Shown in pieces: positions 9,595 to 17,426 of a DNA stretch of 64,000 bases. Positions within the stretch are counted from its first letter, which is position 1. Each line of letters begins with the position of its first letter. The notes below the pieces were generated by a model, which was not told the origin of the DNA, searched no databases, and worked only from the letters and a program-made list of their open reading frames with translations. The DNA lies in assembly GCF_003583405.1 (NCBI RefSeq), contig NZ_QXEC01000014.1, positions 1-64,000 on the forward strand, given 5' to 3'. A program made the translations under genes and the position numbers. Origin of the DNA: Micromonospora radicis. GTDB lineage: Bacteria > Actinomycetota > Actinomycetes > Mycobacteriales > Micromonosporaceae.

Positions 9595-9668
9595 CCGTCG
9601 TCGCCCAGAAGAGGGACAATCATCGCGTTCCGGCCTTCCGTCGCCGGCCCGGTCGTACGGTGCGAGCT

Positions 9669-9851
9669 GTGAAGGACCGAGGCATCCGGAAGTTCGTCGC
9701 GGTGCTCGCCGGGCTCGCCGTGATCTACTTCGGTACCACCGGCCGCTCCTCCTCCCCGGAGGACGGCGGTGGCATCTCCGGTGGGCTGGTGGTGCTCGCG
9801 CTGCTCGCGTCCCTGCTGGTGTGGCACCTGACCAAGCCGGCGGCCAAGTGA
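9669..9851 (+). CDS. Small two-helix membrane protein (60 aa)
   Basis: Starting at GTG 9669, the product begins MKDRGIRKF and shows two hydrophobic segments (VAVLAGLAVIYFG and GGLVVLALLASLLVWHL) with a short polar loop SSSPEDGG. The positively charged N-terminus and the C-terminal lysines suggest both ends face the cytoplasm. The upstream extension in the same frame is Arg-rich and unlikely. No function assigned. Confidence 0.55.
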   Translation: MKDRGIRKFVAVLAGLAVIYFGTTGRSSSPEDGGGISGGLVVLALLASLLVWHLTKPAAK

Positions 9852-9887
9852 GGCCGACCCCGCGTGCAGGCGGCGGCCGAGGTCGGC

Positions 9888-10535
9888 TCAGCGCCGCGCG
9901 GCGCTGCGGCTGATCTGACCCGCCGACTCCTCACCGAGCGCCACCCGCACCAGCGCCGACGCCAGTCGGCTGAAGTCGACGTCGTCGACCAACCCGGCCA
10001 GCCGGTCCGTGGTGGCGGGCAGGCCGAGCCGTTTCGCCCCGGCGACGGTGCGCCGGTCGGCGTAGGGCCGCAGCTCCGGCCAGACCGCCTGTACCTCGCG
10101 CAGGAAGATGTCGGCGCCGGTGGGGCCGATGCCGGGGAACTCGACCAGCAGCCGGCGCAGCGTGTCACGGTCACCGCCGGCCTCCCGGTGCAGTCGCCGT
10201 AGGTCGCCGTGCCAGCGGTCCAGACAGAGTCGGGCACCGGTGCCGAGCATCGTGGCGGTCCGCTCGTCGTAGCGGCGGTAGTGGCCGCGACCCAGCGCGT
10301 CGACCCGCTGCTGCCAGCTCGCCGCCTCCATGGCCTGCGGGGTGCGGTAGCCGGCGGCGAACAGCTCGCGGGCGGCGGCCACCCCCACCTGGGCCCTGAT
10401 CCGGGTGCTCAGCAGGGTGACGAGCACCAGCAGTTGGTACAGCGGCGCGGGTCGGTCGGCGAGGGAGATCCCCGCCTCCTCGGCGTACGTACGGCGGGTC
10501 AGCAGCGCCCGCGCGACAGCCCGTTGGTCACCCAT
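9888..10535 (-). CDS. Endonuclease III-like HhH base-excision repair protein
   Basis: 215 residues of the HhH-GPD superfamily. The helix-hairpin-helix is LLVEFPGIGPTGADIFLRE at about residues 133-151, preceded by the helical region seen in Nth proteins (LYQLLVLVTLLSTRIR...). The C-terminal cysteine cluster of classical endonuclease III is absent, so it is a shorter, cluster-free member. ATG 10535 follows a GC-rich purine stretch; the reading frame continues upstream only as Pro/Arg-rich sequence. Precise substrate unknown. Confidence 0.75.
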   Translation of the reverse strand: MGDQRAVARALLTRRTYAEEAGISLADRPAPLYQLLVLVTLLSTRIRAQVGVAAARELFAAGYRTPQAMEAASWQQRVDALGRGHYRRYDERTATMLGTGARLCLDRWHGDLRRLHREAGGDRDTLRRLLVEFPGIGPTGADIFLREVQAVWPELRPYADRRTVAGAKRLGLPATTDRLAGLVDDVDFSRLASALVRVALGEESAGQISRSAARR

Positions 10536-10676
10536 CCCCGGCGGGTACCCGCCCCGCGGCCGGTTAGGCCCGGCCCGGGGCCCCGGCCGCGGTGTGCCCT
10601 CGACGGCGGCGGGTAAGCCGCGGGTGGACGCCGGCCGCCGGCCGTCGTCCGGGCACCCTGGCGAGAGGAGACGACC

Positions 10677-10880
10677 GTGACGAAGCCGCAGCAGGAGGAG
10701 CTCCGCCGTAACGACCTGGGCGCGACGAGCCAGGAGAGCAAGGGCCCGGGCCCGGGCGGGCATCCCCGCAACCGGGGTACGTCGCCCGGGGACACCGGTC
10801 GCCCGGTGCCCCGCGGGCAGGTGTCGCCGTACGGGCCGGCCGGGCAGCCGGTCGCCGAGGACGAGAGCGACCGGGTCTAA
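10677..10880 (+). CDS. Small hydrophilic hypothetical protein (67 aa)
   Basis: GTG 10677 follows GAGAGGAG. The product is Gly/Pro/Glu-rich with no hydrophobic segment (KPQQEELRRNDLGATSQESK at the N-terminus), probably disordered. Its stop overlaps the stop of the facing gene by 4 bp. Function unknown. Confidence 0.55.
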   Translation: MTKPQQEELRRNDLGATSQESKGPGPGGHPRNRGTSPGDTGRPVPRGQVSPYGPAGQPVAEDESDRV

Positions 10881-11353
10881 CGCCCACCGGGAGTCGACGG
10901 CCGCAGCCTGTTCCAGGTGGCTGCGGCCGTCAACCCGTACGCGAGGTGCGGGACGAGGTCGGCGAGCCAGTCGGCCCGCCGCCAGGTACGCGGGTCGGTG
11001 ACGCCGAGCAGCGTCAGCGAGCCGTCGGACAGGGTCATCGCCCCGCCGCCGAGCAGCGCGGCGGCGCGCAGGGTCGGCTGCCGCCGCCCCCGGGCCAACA
11101 TGGCGAAGCCGACGGCCGCGGCCACGCCCAGGCCGTAGCCCATCAGCGCGCCGATCCCCGACCGGCGGTTGGCCGCCTGCTTCGGTGGCCCGAGGCTCAC
11201 GTGGGCGGCGTCGGTCAGCCGGCCGGCGCTCTCCTCGGGAGTCTGGCTGGCCGGTCGGGCCCGCAGGGTGATGTCCAGGTAGGTCACGACGTTGAGGGCG
11301 GTGGTGCCCACCGCCCCCGCGATCAGCCCGTCGGCCAGTGCGCCGCCGCTCAC
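10877..11353 (-). CDS. Hypothetical membrane protein (158 aa)
   Basis: Hydrophobic stretches at the N-terminus (LADGLIAGAVGTTALNVVTYL), in the middle (IGALMGYGLGVAAAVGFAML) and near LRAAALLGGGAM suggest three or four membrane passes. GTG 11353 overlaps the stop of the upstream 70-aa gene (GTGA), so the two are one operon. Family not recognised with certainty. Confidence 0.7.
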   Translation of the reverse strand: MSGGALADGLIAGAVGTTALNVVTYLDITLRARPASQTPEESAGRLTDAAHVSLGPPKQAANRRSGIGALMGYGLGVAAAVGFAMLARGRRQPTLRAAALLGGGAMTLSDGSLTLLGVTDPRTWRRADWLADLVPHLAYGLTAAATWNRLRPSTPGGR

Positions 11354-11562
11354 TTCGGGTCGCCCGGCTCGCGGTTGCCCTTCGGGCCGTACGTGCGTTC
11401 GCCCCGGACGATGCCCCGCTGGCCCCGGTCCTCCTGCAGGATCCGGTTGGCGGTCTCGTCGGCCCGTTCGTCCGCTGCGCCCCGGCCGGAGTTGTCGATG
11501 GCGTTGCGGATGCGGGCGCGCTGCTTGTCGTAGGCGTTGCTGCCCGGCCTCGGTCCTGGCAT
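11350..11562 (-). CDS. Small charged hypothetical protein (70 aa)
   Basis: ATG 11562 has a strong AGGAGG eight bases upstream, which decides this start over the longer frame. The product is highly charged (MPGPRPGSNAYDKQRARIRN...; ERADETANRILQEDRGQRG) with no hydrophobic segment. First gene of a two-gene operon with the membrane protein at 10877-11353. Function unknown. Confidence 0.7.
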   Translation of the reverse strand: MPGPRPGSNAYDKQRARIRNAIDNSGRGAADERADETANRILQEDRGQRGIVRGERTYGPKGNREPGDPK

Positions 11563-11686
11563 CGCTGCCTCCTCTGGATGGTCGCCGGTGACGTACGCGC
11601 CCCGTCTACCCGCCTGGACCGGGGCCAACCCCGCCGGCCCGCCCAGCTCGCGTCGGCCCAGCCCGGCCAGCCCAGCCCGGAACCGG

Positions 11687-12571
11687 TCAGCCGGGTGCGC
11701 GGACCACCGCGACCGGGCAGGAGCTGTGGTGCAGCATCGACCGGCTCACCGAGCCGAGCAGCAGCCCGGTCAGCTCGCCGCGCCCCTGACCGCCGACCAC
11801 CAGTAGCTGCGCCCGCCGGGAGAACTCGGCGAGCACCTTCGGCGCCCGGCCGCGTACCGACTCTTGGATGATCGGCACCTCCGGGTAGCGCTCGGCCAGC
11901 CCGGCGACGGATTCGGCCAGTGCCCGCTCCTCGTCGGCGCTCAGCTGTGCCTCGTCGTAGACGAGGGGCTGGATGTCGCCGGGGCCGGTGGAGACCGGAT
12001 GGCGGTAGGCGTGGGCGGCGAGCACGGTGGCGCCGCGCCGGGCGGCGGTGCGCACCGCGAACTCCACCGCCCGGCGGGACAGTTCGGAGCCGTCCACGCC
12101 GACCACCACCGGCCCGTCGGGCTGGGCGGTGCCGCGGGCGACCAGCACGGGGCAGTCGGCGTGGGCGGCCACGGTGACCGCGACCGAGCCGACCACCAGT
12201 GCGGCGAAGCCGCCCAGGCCGCGGTCGCCGAGCACCACCAGCGCGGCGGTGTGGGCGGCGTCGAGCAGTACGGCGGCCGGCTGCCCGTCGACGATCTCCC
12301 CGGTCACCCGCAGGCCGGGCGCGGCGGCGGTGGCCTCGTCCACCGCCGCGGTGACGAGTTGTTCGGCCTGACCGCGCAGCCCGCGGCCGGGCGGACCGTC
12401 GGTGGCCGGGGTGACGGGGGAGTGCAGCGTCGGCCAGACGAAGGCGTGCACCACCCGCAGCGGCCGGTGCCACCGGGCCGCCTCGGTCGCGGCCAGCCGG
12501 ACCGCGGCCCGCGCCGAGTCCGAGCCGTCCACGCCGACCACCACCGCCGTCGCGCCGTCGGCCGAGTTCAC
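11687..12571 (-). CDS. Universal stress protein, tandem UspA domains
   Basis: Two Usp domains in about 294 residues. Each starts with a VVVGVDGS strand and ends with the ATP-loop pattern G-x2-G-x9-GS: GDRGLGGFAALVVGS in the first and GGQGRGELTGLLLGS in the second. This arrangement is common in actinobacteria, including the DosR-regulated M. tuberculosis proteins, and implies an ATP-binding stress or dormancy protein. GTG 12571 is preferred over GTG 12577 because GGAGG stands 5 nt before it. Confidence 0.9.
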   Translation of the reverse strand: MNSADGATAVVVGVDGSDSARAAVRLAATEAARWHRPLRVVHAFVWPTLHSPVTPATDGPPGRGLRGQAEQLVTAAVDEATAAAPGLRVTGEIVDGQPAAVLLDAAHTAALVVLGDRGLGGFAALVVGSVAVTVAAHADCPVLVARGTAQPDGPVVVGVDGSELSRRAVEFAVRTAARRGATVLAAHAYRHPVSTGPGDIQPLVYDEAQLSADEERALAESVAGLAERYPEVPIIQESVRGRAPKVLAEFSRRAQLLVVGGQGRGELTGLLLGSVSRSMLHHSSCPVAVVRAPG

Positions 12572-12619
12572 CGCCACCTCCCAGTCGGGGCCCGTACCGG
12601 ACCGGTCTGGGTCAGTATC

Positions 12620-12673
12620 GCGGGGCGGTGCCGGTCAGCGGGGCGATACCGGTGAGCGGCGGGGTGTCGGTAC
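12620..12673. repeat. Degenerate 18-bp direct repeats between divergent genes
   Basis: Units beginning GCGGGGCG at 12620 and 12638 share 15 of 18 bases, and a weaker third copy follows at 12656. They lie between the divergent usp and methyltransferase genes, so they could be a regulator binding array or simple repeat drift. Confidence 0.4.
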
Positions 12674-12706
12674 GCTGGCCCCGAGCGCCGGGAGGGAGCG
12701 TCATCG

Positions 12707-13453
12707 ATGGTGGAGCCCGACCAGCCGAGTACGGCACGGATGATCGACTTCTGGCTCGGCGGGGAACACCACCACGCGGTGGACGTGGCCGCGGCCCGGG
12801 CCTTCGAGCAGGCGTACGGGCCGTGTGCGCCGGTGTTCCGGTCCCTGCGGGCCTTCCTCGGCCGCGCGGTGCGCGCCATCGCCGCGACCGGTGTGGACAG
12901 CTTCCTGGTCTTCGGCGCCGGGGTACCGACGATGGGCAACGTGCACGAGTCGGCACCCGAGGCGACCGTCCTCTACACCGATGTGGATCCGGTGACCATC
13001 CGGCTCGGGCAGCGCCTGCTGGCCGGCAGCGACCGGGCGGGTTACGGCTTCGGTGACGCCACCGACATCGGCACGATCGACCCGGCGTTGCTGCACCGGT
13101 TCGTGCCGGGTTGGGGCCGTCGGCCGGTGGGTGTGGTGTTCCTCGGGCTGGCCGCCTTCCTCGCCGACGACGTCCTCGCTCGTACCCTCGACGAGCTGTA
13201 CACCGCGACGGCGCCGGGCAGCCACCTGGCGATCGACTTCGATACCGAGGAGTTGGCTGGTTACCCGGAGGCGCTGGCCATGATGGGTCCGGCGTTCCGG
13301 ATGCGGGCGCCGGCGACGTTCGGCTCGCTGCTCGGGCGGTGGACGCCCACATCGGAGGGGATCGTTGCGGTCCGGCACTGGCGGCCGGCGCGGCCGGTGG
13401 AGCCGGTGCCGGACGCCTTCTACGGTGCGGTGGCGGTGCGGTCGACCGGGTGA
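12707..13453 (+). CDS. SAM-dependent methyltransferase, DUF574 family
   Basis: 248 residues. Family landmarks are the N-terminal MIDFWLGGEHH (usually YLLGGKDN), the SAM-binding strand FLVFGAGVPTMGNVHE and VLYTDVDP after it. DUF574 proteins are numerous in Streptomyces and Micromonospora and mostly uncharacterised; some sit in natural-product clusters. ATG 12707 has GGGAGGGAG upstream. Nothing adjacent suggests a substrate. The N-terminal motif departs from the common GGKDN form, so it may be a divergent member. Confidence 0.8.
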   Translation: MVEPDQPSTARMIDFWLGGEHHHAVDVAAARAFEQAYGPCAPVFRSLRAFLGRAVRAIAATGVDSFLVFGAGVPTMGNVHESAPEATVLYTDVDPVTIRLGQRLLAGSDRAGYGFGDATDIGTIDPALLHRFVPGWGRRPVGVVFLGLAAFLADDVLARTLDELYTATAPGSHLAIDFDTEELAGYPEALAMMGPAFRMRAPATFGSLLGRWTPTSEGIVAVRHWRPARPVEPVPDAFYGAVAVRSTG

Positions 13454-13474
13454 CCATGGGCGGGGCCGCCTCCG

Positions 13475-13501
13475 TATGATGCTTGCCCCTAGGCAAGTAT
13501 C
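13475..13501 (+). promoter_or_regulatory. Promoter with overlapping 24-bp palindromic operator
   Basis: A consensus -10 box TATGAT (13475-13480) runs into a palindrome, CTTGCC at 13482-13487 and GGCAAG at 13492-13497 with spacer CCTA. Flanking GAT/ATC extend it with one mismatch to 13478-13501. It lies just before the SpoIIE phosphatase-MarR operon, so autoregulation by that MarR protein is the simplest reading. Confidence 0.65.
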
Positions 13502-13515
13502 TTCGGAGGATGGTC

Positions 13516-14694
13516 ATGGCGGATGCGCTCACGGGGGTTTCGCGCGCCCTGCGGGAGGCCCCGCCCGACCGCGTGGTCGAGGCCGCCGACCGGGCCATCC
13601 GGTCCGTCCTCGGCGCGTCGGGCACATCCGTGTTCGTCGCCGACTACCGGACCAACGGCCTGTGGCCGGTGCTCGACTCGCGCCAGCCGGAGGCTGCCAC
13701 ACAGGCCGTGCAGAGTCTGGTCCAGCGTTGCTTCAGCAGCCAGCGTTCGGTACGAGACACCGGTGTGGAGGGTCGGTGCCGCCTCTACCTGCCCCTGTCG
13801 GTGTGGGGTGAGCGGCTGGGTGTGCTCATGGTGGAGCTGCCCGGGACGCCGTCGGAGGAGGTCGTCGGCCGGGCGGCGGACATCGCCGGTGAGGTGGCCA
13901 TGGCGTTGCGCGCGGCGGACCGGGAGACCGACCGGTACCGCCGGGCCCGGCGGCGGGAGCGCCTGAGCATGGCCGCCGAGCTGCAGTGGGAACTGCTGCC
14001 GGGACGCAGTGTCAGCCACGGCGCCTTCCACCTGGCCGGGCAGCTCGAACCGGCGTACACGGTGGGCGGTGACCACTTCGACTGGTCGGTGGACGACGAC
14101 CGGCTGACCGTCACCGTGCTCAACGGCGACGGCATCGGACTGGCCGCGGCGCTGCTGACCGCGGTCACTGTCAACGCGATGCGCAACGCCCGGCGTTCCG
14201 GTGGCGGGCTGGTGGAGCAGGCCGAGCTGGCCTCCGACACCGTCTACTACCAGCATCGGGGGCATCGGCACGTGGCCACCGTGTTGCTCGAACTGGACTG
14301 TGCCACCGGCCGGGTACGCGCGGTGGACGCCGGCTCGCCGCACCTGATGCGGCTGCGCGGCGGCACCGTCACCCGGGTGCAGCTGGAACAGCAACTGCCG
14401 TTGGGCATGTTCGCCGAGACCCGGTACGACCTGCAGGAGTTCGACCTGGACCCGGGCGACCGGCTGTTCGTGGTCTCCGACGGGGTGTGGGGCGCCGATC
14501 CGAGTGGTCGGGAGACGTACGGGCAACGGGCGATGGCGAGGTCGATGCGGGCCACGCGGTTGCAACCGCCGACCGAGGCGGTTGGTACGGTGATGCGCGA
14601 GCTGCAGGCCTTCCACGCGGACACCGACCTGCGCGACGACGCGGTCGTGGTCTGTCTGGACTGGCATGGTTCGGCCAGCCGGGAGGACGGTTGA
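13516..14694 (+). CDS. GAF-like sensor plus SpoIIE/PP2C phosphatase
   Basis: 392 residues. The N-terminal half has a GAF-like domain (about residues 25-130, ending LYLPLSVWGERLGVLMVEL). The C-terminal half is a SpoIIE-type PP2C domain with GGDHFDW, NGDGIGLAAALLTA, HRHVATVLLELD, GSPHLMRLR and VVSDGVWG, carrying the metal-binding aspartates. Such proteins dephosphorylate anti-anti-sigma factors in partner-switching systems. GGAGG at 13505-13509 fits ATG 13516 better than ATG 13510. Overlaps the MarR gene by TTGA. Confidence 0.85.
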   Translation: MADALTGVSRALREAPPDRVVEAADRAIRSVLGASGTSVFVADYRTNGLWPVLDSRQPEAATQAVQSLVQRCFSSQRSVRDTGVEGRCRLYLPLSVWGERLGVLMVELPGTPSEEVVGRAADIAGEVAMALRAADRETDRYRRARRRERLSMAAELQWELLPGRSVSHGAFHLAGQLEPAYTVGGDHFDWSVDDDRLTVTVLNGDGIGLAAALLTAVTVNAMRNARRSGGGLVEQAELASDTVYYQHRGHRHVATVLLELDCATGRVRAVDAGSPHLMRLRGGTVTRVQLEQQLPLGMFAETRYDLQEFDLDPGDRLFVVSDGVWGADPSGRETYGQRAMARSMRATRLQPPTEAVGTVMRELQAFHADTDLRDDAVVVCLDWHGSASREDG

Positions 14695-15209
14695 CCGACG
14701 ACGCCGGGGCGGCCGGGCCGGATCAGCGGGACAATCGCAGGGGACGTCGGGTGGAAAGACCGGAGCTCGCCGCGGCGATCGACGTGGCCGCCGAGGCGTT
14801 GGTGGGTGTCCTCGACGCGGCCGTGTCCCGGCAGCGGCTGGTGGTCTCGCCGACCCAGTTGCGGGTGCTGGCGTTGCTCAGCAGCCGGCCGGCGACCAAT
14901 GTCAACGGGCTGGCCGAGCTGTTGGACGTGGTGCCCTCGTCGGCGAGCCGGCTCTGTGACCGGTTGGAGGCGATCGGCCTGGTGCGTCGGGTGGCCGACC
15001 CACGGGACCGGCGCGAGGTGCGCCTGGAGCCGACCACCGCCGCGCAGGCCCTGCTGGGGGAGGTGCGTTCACGCCGGCACGAGGCGGTGCAGGCAGTGCT
15101 CGACCGGATGCCACCCCGGGTGCAGCAGGACCTGCTGCGGGCGTTGGTGGCGTTCGGGCAGGCCGCGGCGGTCGCGCAGCAGCCCGAGGCCGCCGCCCAC
15201 ACCGCCTGA
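14691..15209 (+). CDS. MarR-family transcriptional regulator
   Basis: 172 residues with a winged helix: SPTQLRVLALLSSRP, recognition helix VPSSASRLCDRLEAIG, wing DPRDRREVRLEPT. TTG 14691 overlaps the phosphatase stop and has GGGAGGA upstream, so it is translationally coupled. Pairing with a SpoIIE phosphatase and a palindrome at the shared promoter suggests it represses its own operon. Confidence 0.85.
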   Translation: MTDDAGAAGPDQRDNRRGRRVERPELAAAIDVAAEALVGVLDAAVSRQRLVVSPTQLRVLALLSSRPATNVNGLAELLDVVPSSASRLCDRLEAIGLVRRVADPRDRREVRLEPTTAAQALLGEVRSRRHEAVQAVLDRMPPRVQQDLLRALVAFGQAAAVAQQPEAAAHTA

Positions 15210-15526
15210 GCGACCACCGGCCCGGCCGGGTCCGCCAACCGGAACCCATCATCCTAGGACGCTCTGCGCGCGGTGACCCACGCCACACGAGACGCCGCAC
15301 CGCGCAGCCACCGCCGCTGGGCAACGGCACCGTCACCGGGGCCCGATATAGTGGCAGCGCATCCGGCCGGCCCGAGATCATCGGCGGTGGCCGGCAGGGC
15401 CAGGGGAGGTCCCGGAACGGGATCGCAGGGGGCGCCGGCGCCAGCCGGCTCGACAGCGCGCACCACGTGCCACGGCGGACCACGCACGGACCCGCGGTGG
15501 CCGGCGTGTGTCGCGGAGGAGGTTCG
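15210..15526. other. Intergenic region with candidate -10 box
   Basis: 317 bp without a credible gene. TATAGT at 15345-15350 is a good -10 hexamer and could drive pgsA with a leader of roughly 170 nt. I see no stable hairpin or riboswitch fold by eye. Confidence 0.4.
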
Positions 15527-16159
15527 GTGGCGCGTCGGCCCGCTGGGGCGCAGCAACCGCAGGCCGCGGGCACCGGTGCGGACGCGCCCGACGACCGGGT
15601 GCTGACCCTGCCGAACCTGATCAGTTTCGCGCGGCTGCTCGGCGTACCGCTGTTCCTGTACCTGTTCCTCGTCGCGCGCGCGGACGTGGCCGCGATCGTG
15701 GTGCTCGCGATCGGTGGCACCAGCGACTGGGTCGACGGCTGGATCGCCCGCCGGCTGCGTCAGGTCAGCCGCCTCGGCGAGTTGCTCGACCCGCTGGCCG
15801 ATCGGCTCTACATCCTGGCCACCCTGGTGGCGTTCACCGCGCGGGAGGTGGTGCCGTGGCAGTTCACCGTGGCGCTGCTGGGCCGGGAGTTGCTGCTGCT
15901 CGGCTCGCTGGCGGTGCTGCGTCGCCACGGCTACGGTCCGCCGCCGGTGCACTACGTCGGTAAGACGGCCACCTTCCTGCTGTTGGCGGCCTTCCCGACG
16001 CTGCTGCTGGCCGCCTCGGTGCCGGCCGCCGCGGCGGCCGCGGGTGCGGTGGGCTGGGCGTTGGCATGGTGGGGCTTGGTGCTCTACTGGGTGGCCGGTG
16101 CGTTCTACGTGGTGCAGGCGCGGCAGTTGGTGCGGGCGGTACGCGGAGGGTCGGCATGA
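15527..16159 (+). CDS. pgsA: CDP-alcohol phosphatidyltransferase (PgsA-type)
   Basis: 210-residue membrane enzyme joining CDP-diacylglycerol to an alcohol. The family signature D-G-x2-A-R-x8-G-x3-D-x3-D is complete: DGWIARRLRQVSRLGELLDPLAD. About five hydrophobic helices follow. The position matches pgsA2 (Rv1822) in the conserved gcvH region; the substrate (glycerol phosphate or other) cannot be told from sequence alone. GTG 15527 has GGAGGAGG directly upstream. The stop overlaps the next ATG (ATGA). Confidence 0.88.
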   Translation: MARRPAGAQQPQAAGTGADAPDDRVLTLPNLISFARLLGVPLFLYLFLVARADVAAIVVLAIGGTSDWVDGWIARRLRQVSRLGELLDPLADRLYILATLVAFTAREVVPWQFTVALLGRELLLLGSLAVLRRHGYGPPPVHYVGKTATFLLLAAFPTLLLAASVPAAAAAAGAVGWALAWWGLVLYWVAGAFYVVQARQLVRAVRGGSA

Positions 16160-17088
16160 GCGAGCGCACGGGTGACGACTCCGGTGAGGGTCGGCGCGGC
16201 CCGCGGACGTTCACCCCGGACTTCCTCACCGAGTTGTTCCGTAACCCGTTGGATCCGGGTTACGGAGATGCGGCGTTGCGCCGGGCGCGCACCGGGCAGC
16301 CGGCGCGGCCGGGTTGGTCGGTGAGTCCGGTGAGTGTGGTGGTGATCGTGCTGCTCGGTTTCCTGTGCGCGGTGGCGTACCGGCAGACGACGGCGGAGGA
16401 GCCGGGGCGGGCGCAGGCCCGGTCGGGGTTGGTGGCGCAGATCAAGCAGCGGCAGGCCGACACGGACGCGATGTCGGATCGGGCCGAGGTGTTGCGCGAG
16501 GAGGTGAACCGGCAGCGGCAGGCCGCGCTGGGTGGTTCGCAGGCGACGCGGTTGCGCAACCTGGAGGCGAGCACCGGGCTGGGGCGGGTCCGCGGCGACG
16601 GTGTGGTGGTGCGGCTGGCCGACGGGCCGGCTGGTCAGGGTTCGCTCAGCGGCGCCAACGTGGGTCCGGCCGAGGTGCTGTACAGCGACCTGCAGGGGGT
16701 GGCCAACGATCTGTGGGGTGCGGGCGCGGAGGCGATCTCGATCAACGGTCAGCGGTTGACGTCGACCTCGACGATCCGCAACGCGGCCAAGGCGATCCTG
16801 GTGGACTTCCGGCCGGTGACCGGGCCGTACGAGGTGTCGGCGATCGGGCCGGGGTCGATGCGTAAGCGGTACGAGGCGAGCCGCAGTGCGTTGACGATGC
16901 GCAAGGTGGCGCAGGACACCGGGTTGTCGTTCGAGGTGCGGGACGCCGATGACCTCACCCTGCCGGCGGCGCCGGAGCCGCAGCTACGCTACGCGGAGCC
17001 TGCGGTGAGTCCGAGTGCGTCGCCGTCGGGTGGTGACGAGTCGTCCGGCTCGGGTACGTCCCCCAGTCCCTCCGGAGGTGGTCGATGA
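16156..17088 (+). CDS. DUF881 membrane-anchored protein (first copy)
   Basis: 310 residues: a basic/acidic cytoplasmic N-terminus, one membrane helix (SVVVIVLLGFLCAVAY), a coiled-coil segment (LVAQIKQRQADTDAMSDRAE...) and the extracellular DUF881 domain containing GDGVVVRLADGP and WGAGAEAISINGQRL. The tail is Ser/Pro-rich. Corresponds to Rv1823 by order. Coupled by 4-bp overlaps on both sides (pgsA and the small basic protein). Role unknown; YlxW/YlxX homologues of Bacillus sit near division genes. Confidence 0.88.
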   Translation: MSERTGDDSGEGRRGPRTFTPDFLTELFRNPLDPGYGDAALRRARTGQPARPGWSVSPVSVVVIVLLGFLCAVAYRQTTAEEPGRAQARSGLVAQIKQRQADTDAMSDRAEVLREEVNRQRQAALGGSQATRLRNLEASTGLGRVRGDGVVVRLADGPAGQGSLSGANVGPAEVLYSDLQGVANDLWGAGAEAISINGQRLTSTSTIRNAAKAILVDFRPVTGPYEVSAIGPGSMRKRYEASRSALTMRKVAQDTGLSFEVRDADDLTLPAAPEPQLRYAEPAVSPSASPSGGDESSGSGTSPSPSGGGR

Positions 17089-17417
17089 TCGCGGTGCTGG
17101 CGCTGTTGGCTGGCGTGGTGCTCGGGCTGTGGTTGGATCCCACGGTGCCGGCGGCGCTGCAGCCGTACCTGCCGATCGCGGTGGTGGCGGCGTTGGACGC
17201 GGTGTTCGGTGGGGTCCGGGCGAAGCTGGATCGAATCTTCGACGACAAGCAGTTCGTGGTGTCGTTCATCTCGAACGTGCTGGTGGCCGCGCTGATCGTG
17301 TATCTGGGTGATCAGTTGGGGGTGGGCGGGCAGCTGTCCACCGGTGTGGTGGTCGTCCTGGGGGTGCGCATCTTCGGAAACGTGGCGGCGATCCGTCGGC
17401 ACATGTTCCGGGCGTAG
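17085..17417 (+). CDS. Small basic protein (DUF1290/Sbp family) membrane protein
   Basis: 110 residues with three hydrophobic segments (MIAVLALLAGVVLGLWLD; YLPIAVVAALDAVFGG; VSFISNVLVAALIVYLGD). The motif LDAVFGGVRAKLD and the position between two DUF881 genes identify it as the Sbp family, equivalent to Rv1824. ATG 17085 overlaps the previous stop. Function unknown; presumably a membrane partner of the flanking proteins. Confidence 0.88.
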   Translation: MIAVLALLAGVVLGLWLDPTVPAALQPYLPIAVVAALDAVFGGVRAKLDRIFDDKQFVVSFISNVLVAALIVYLGDQLGVGGQLSTGVVVVLGVRIFGNVAAIRRHMFRA

Positions 17418-17426
17418 GTTTGTGGC

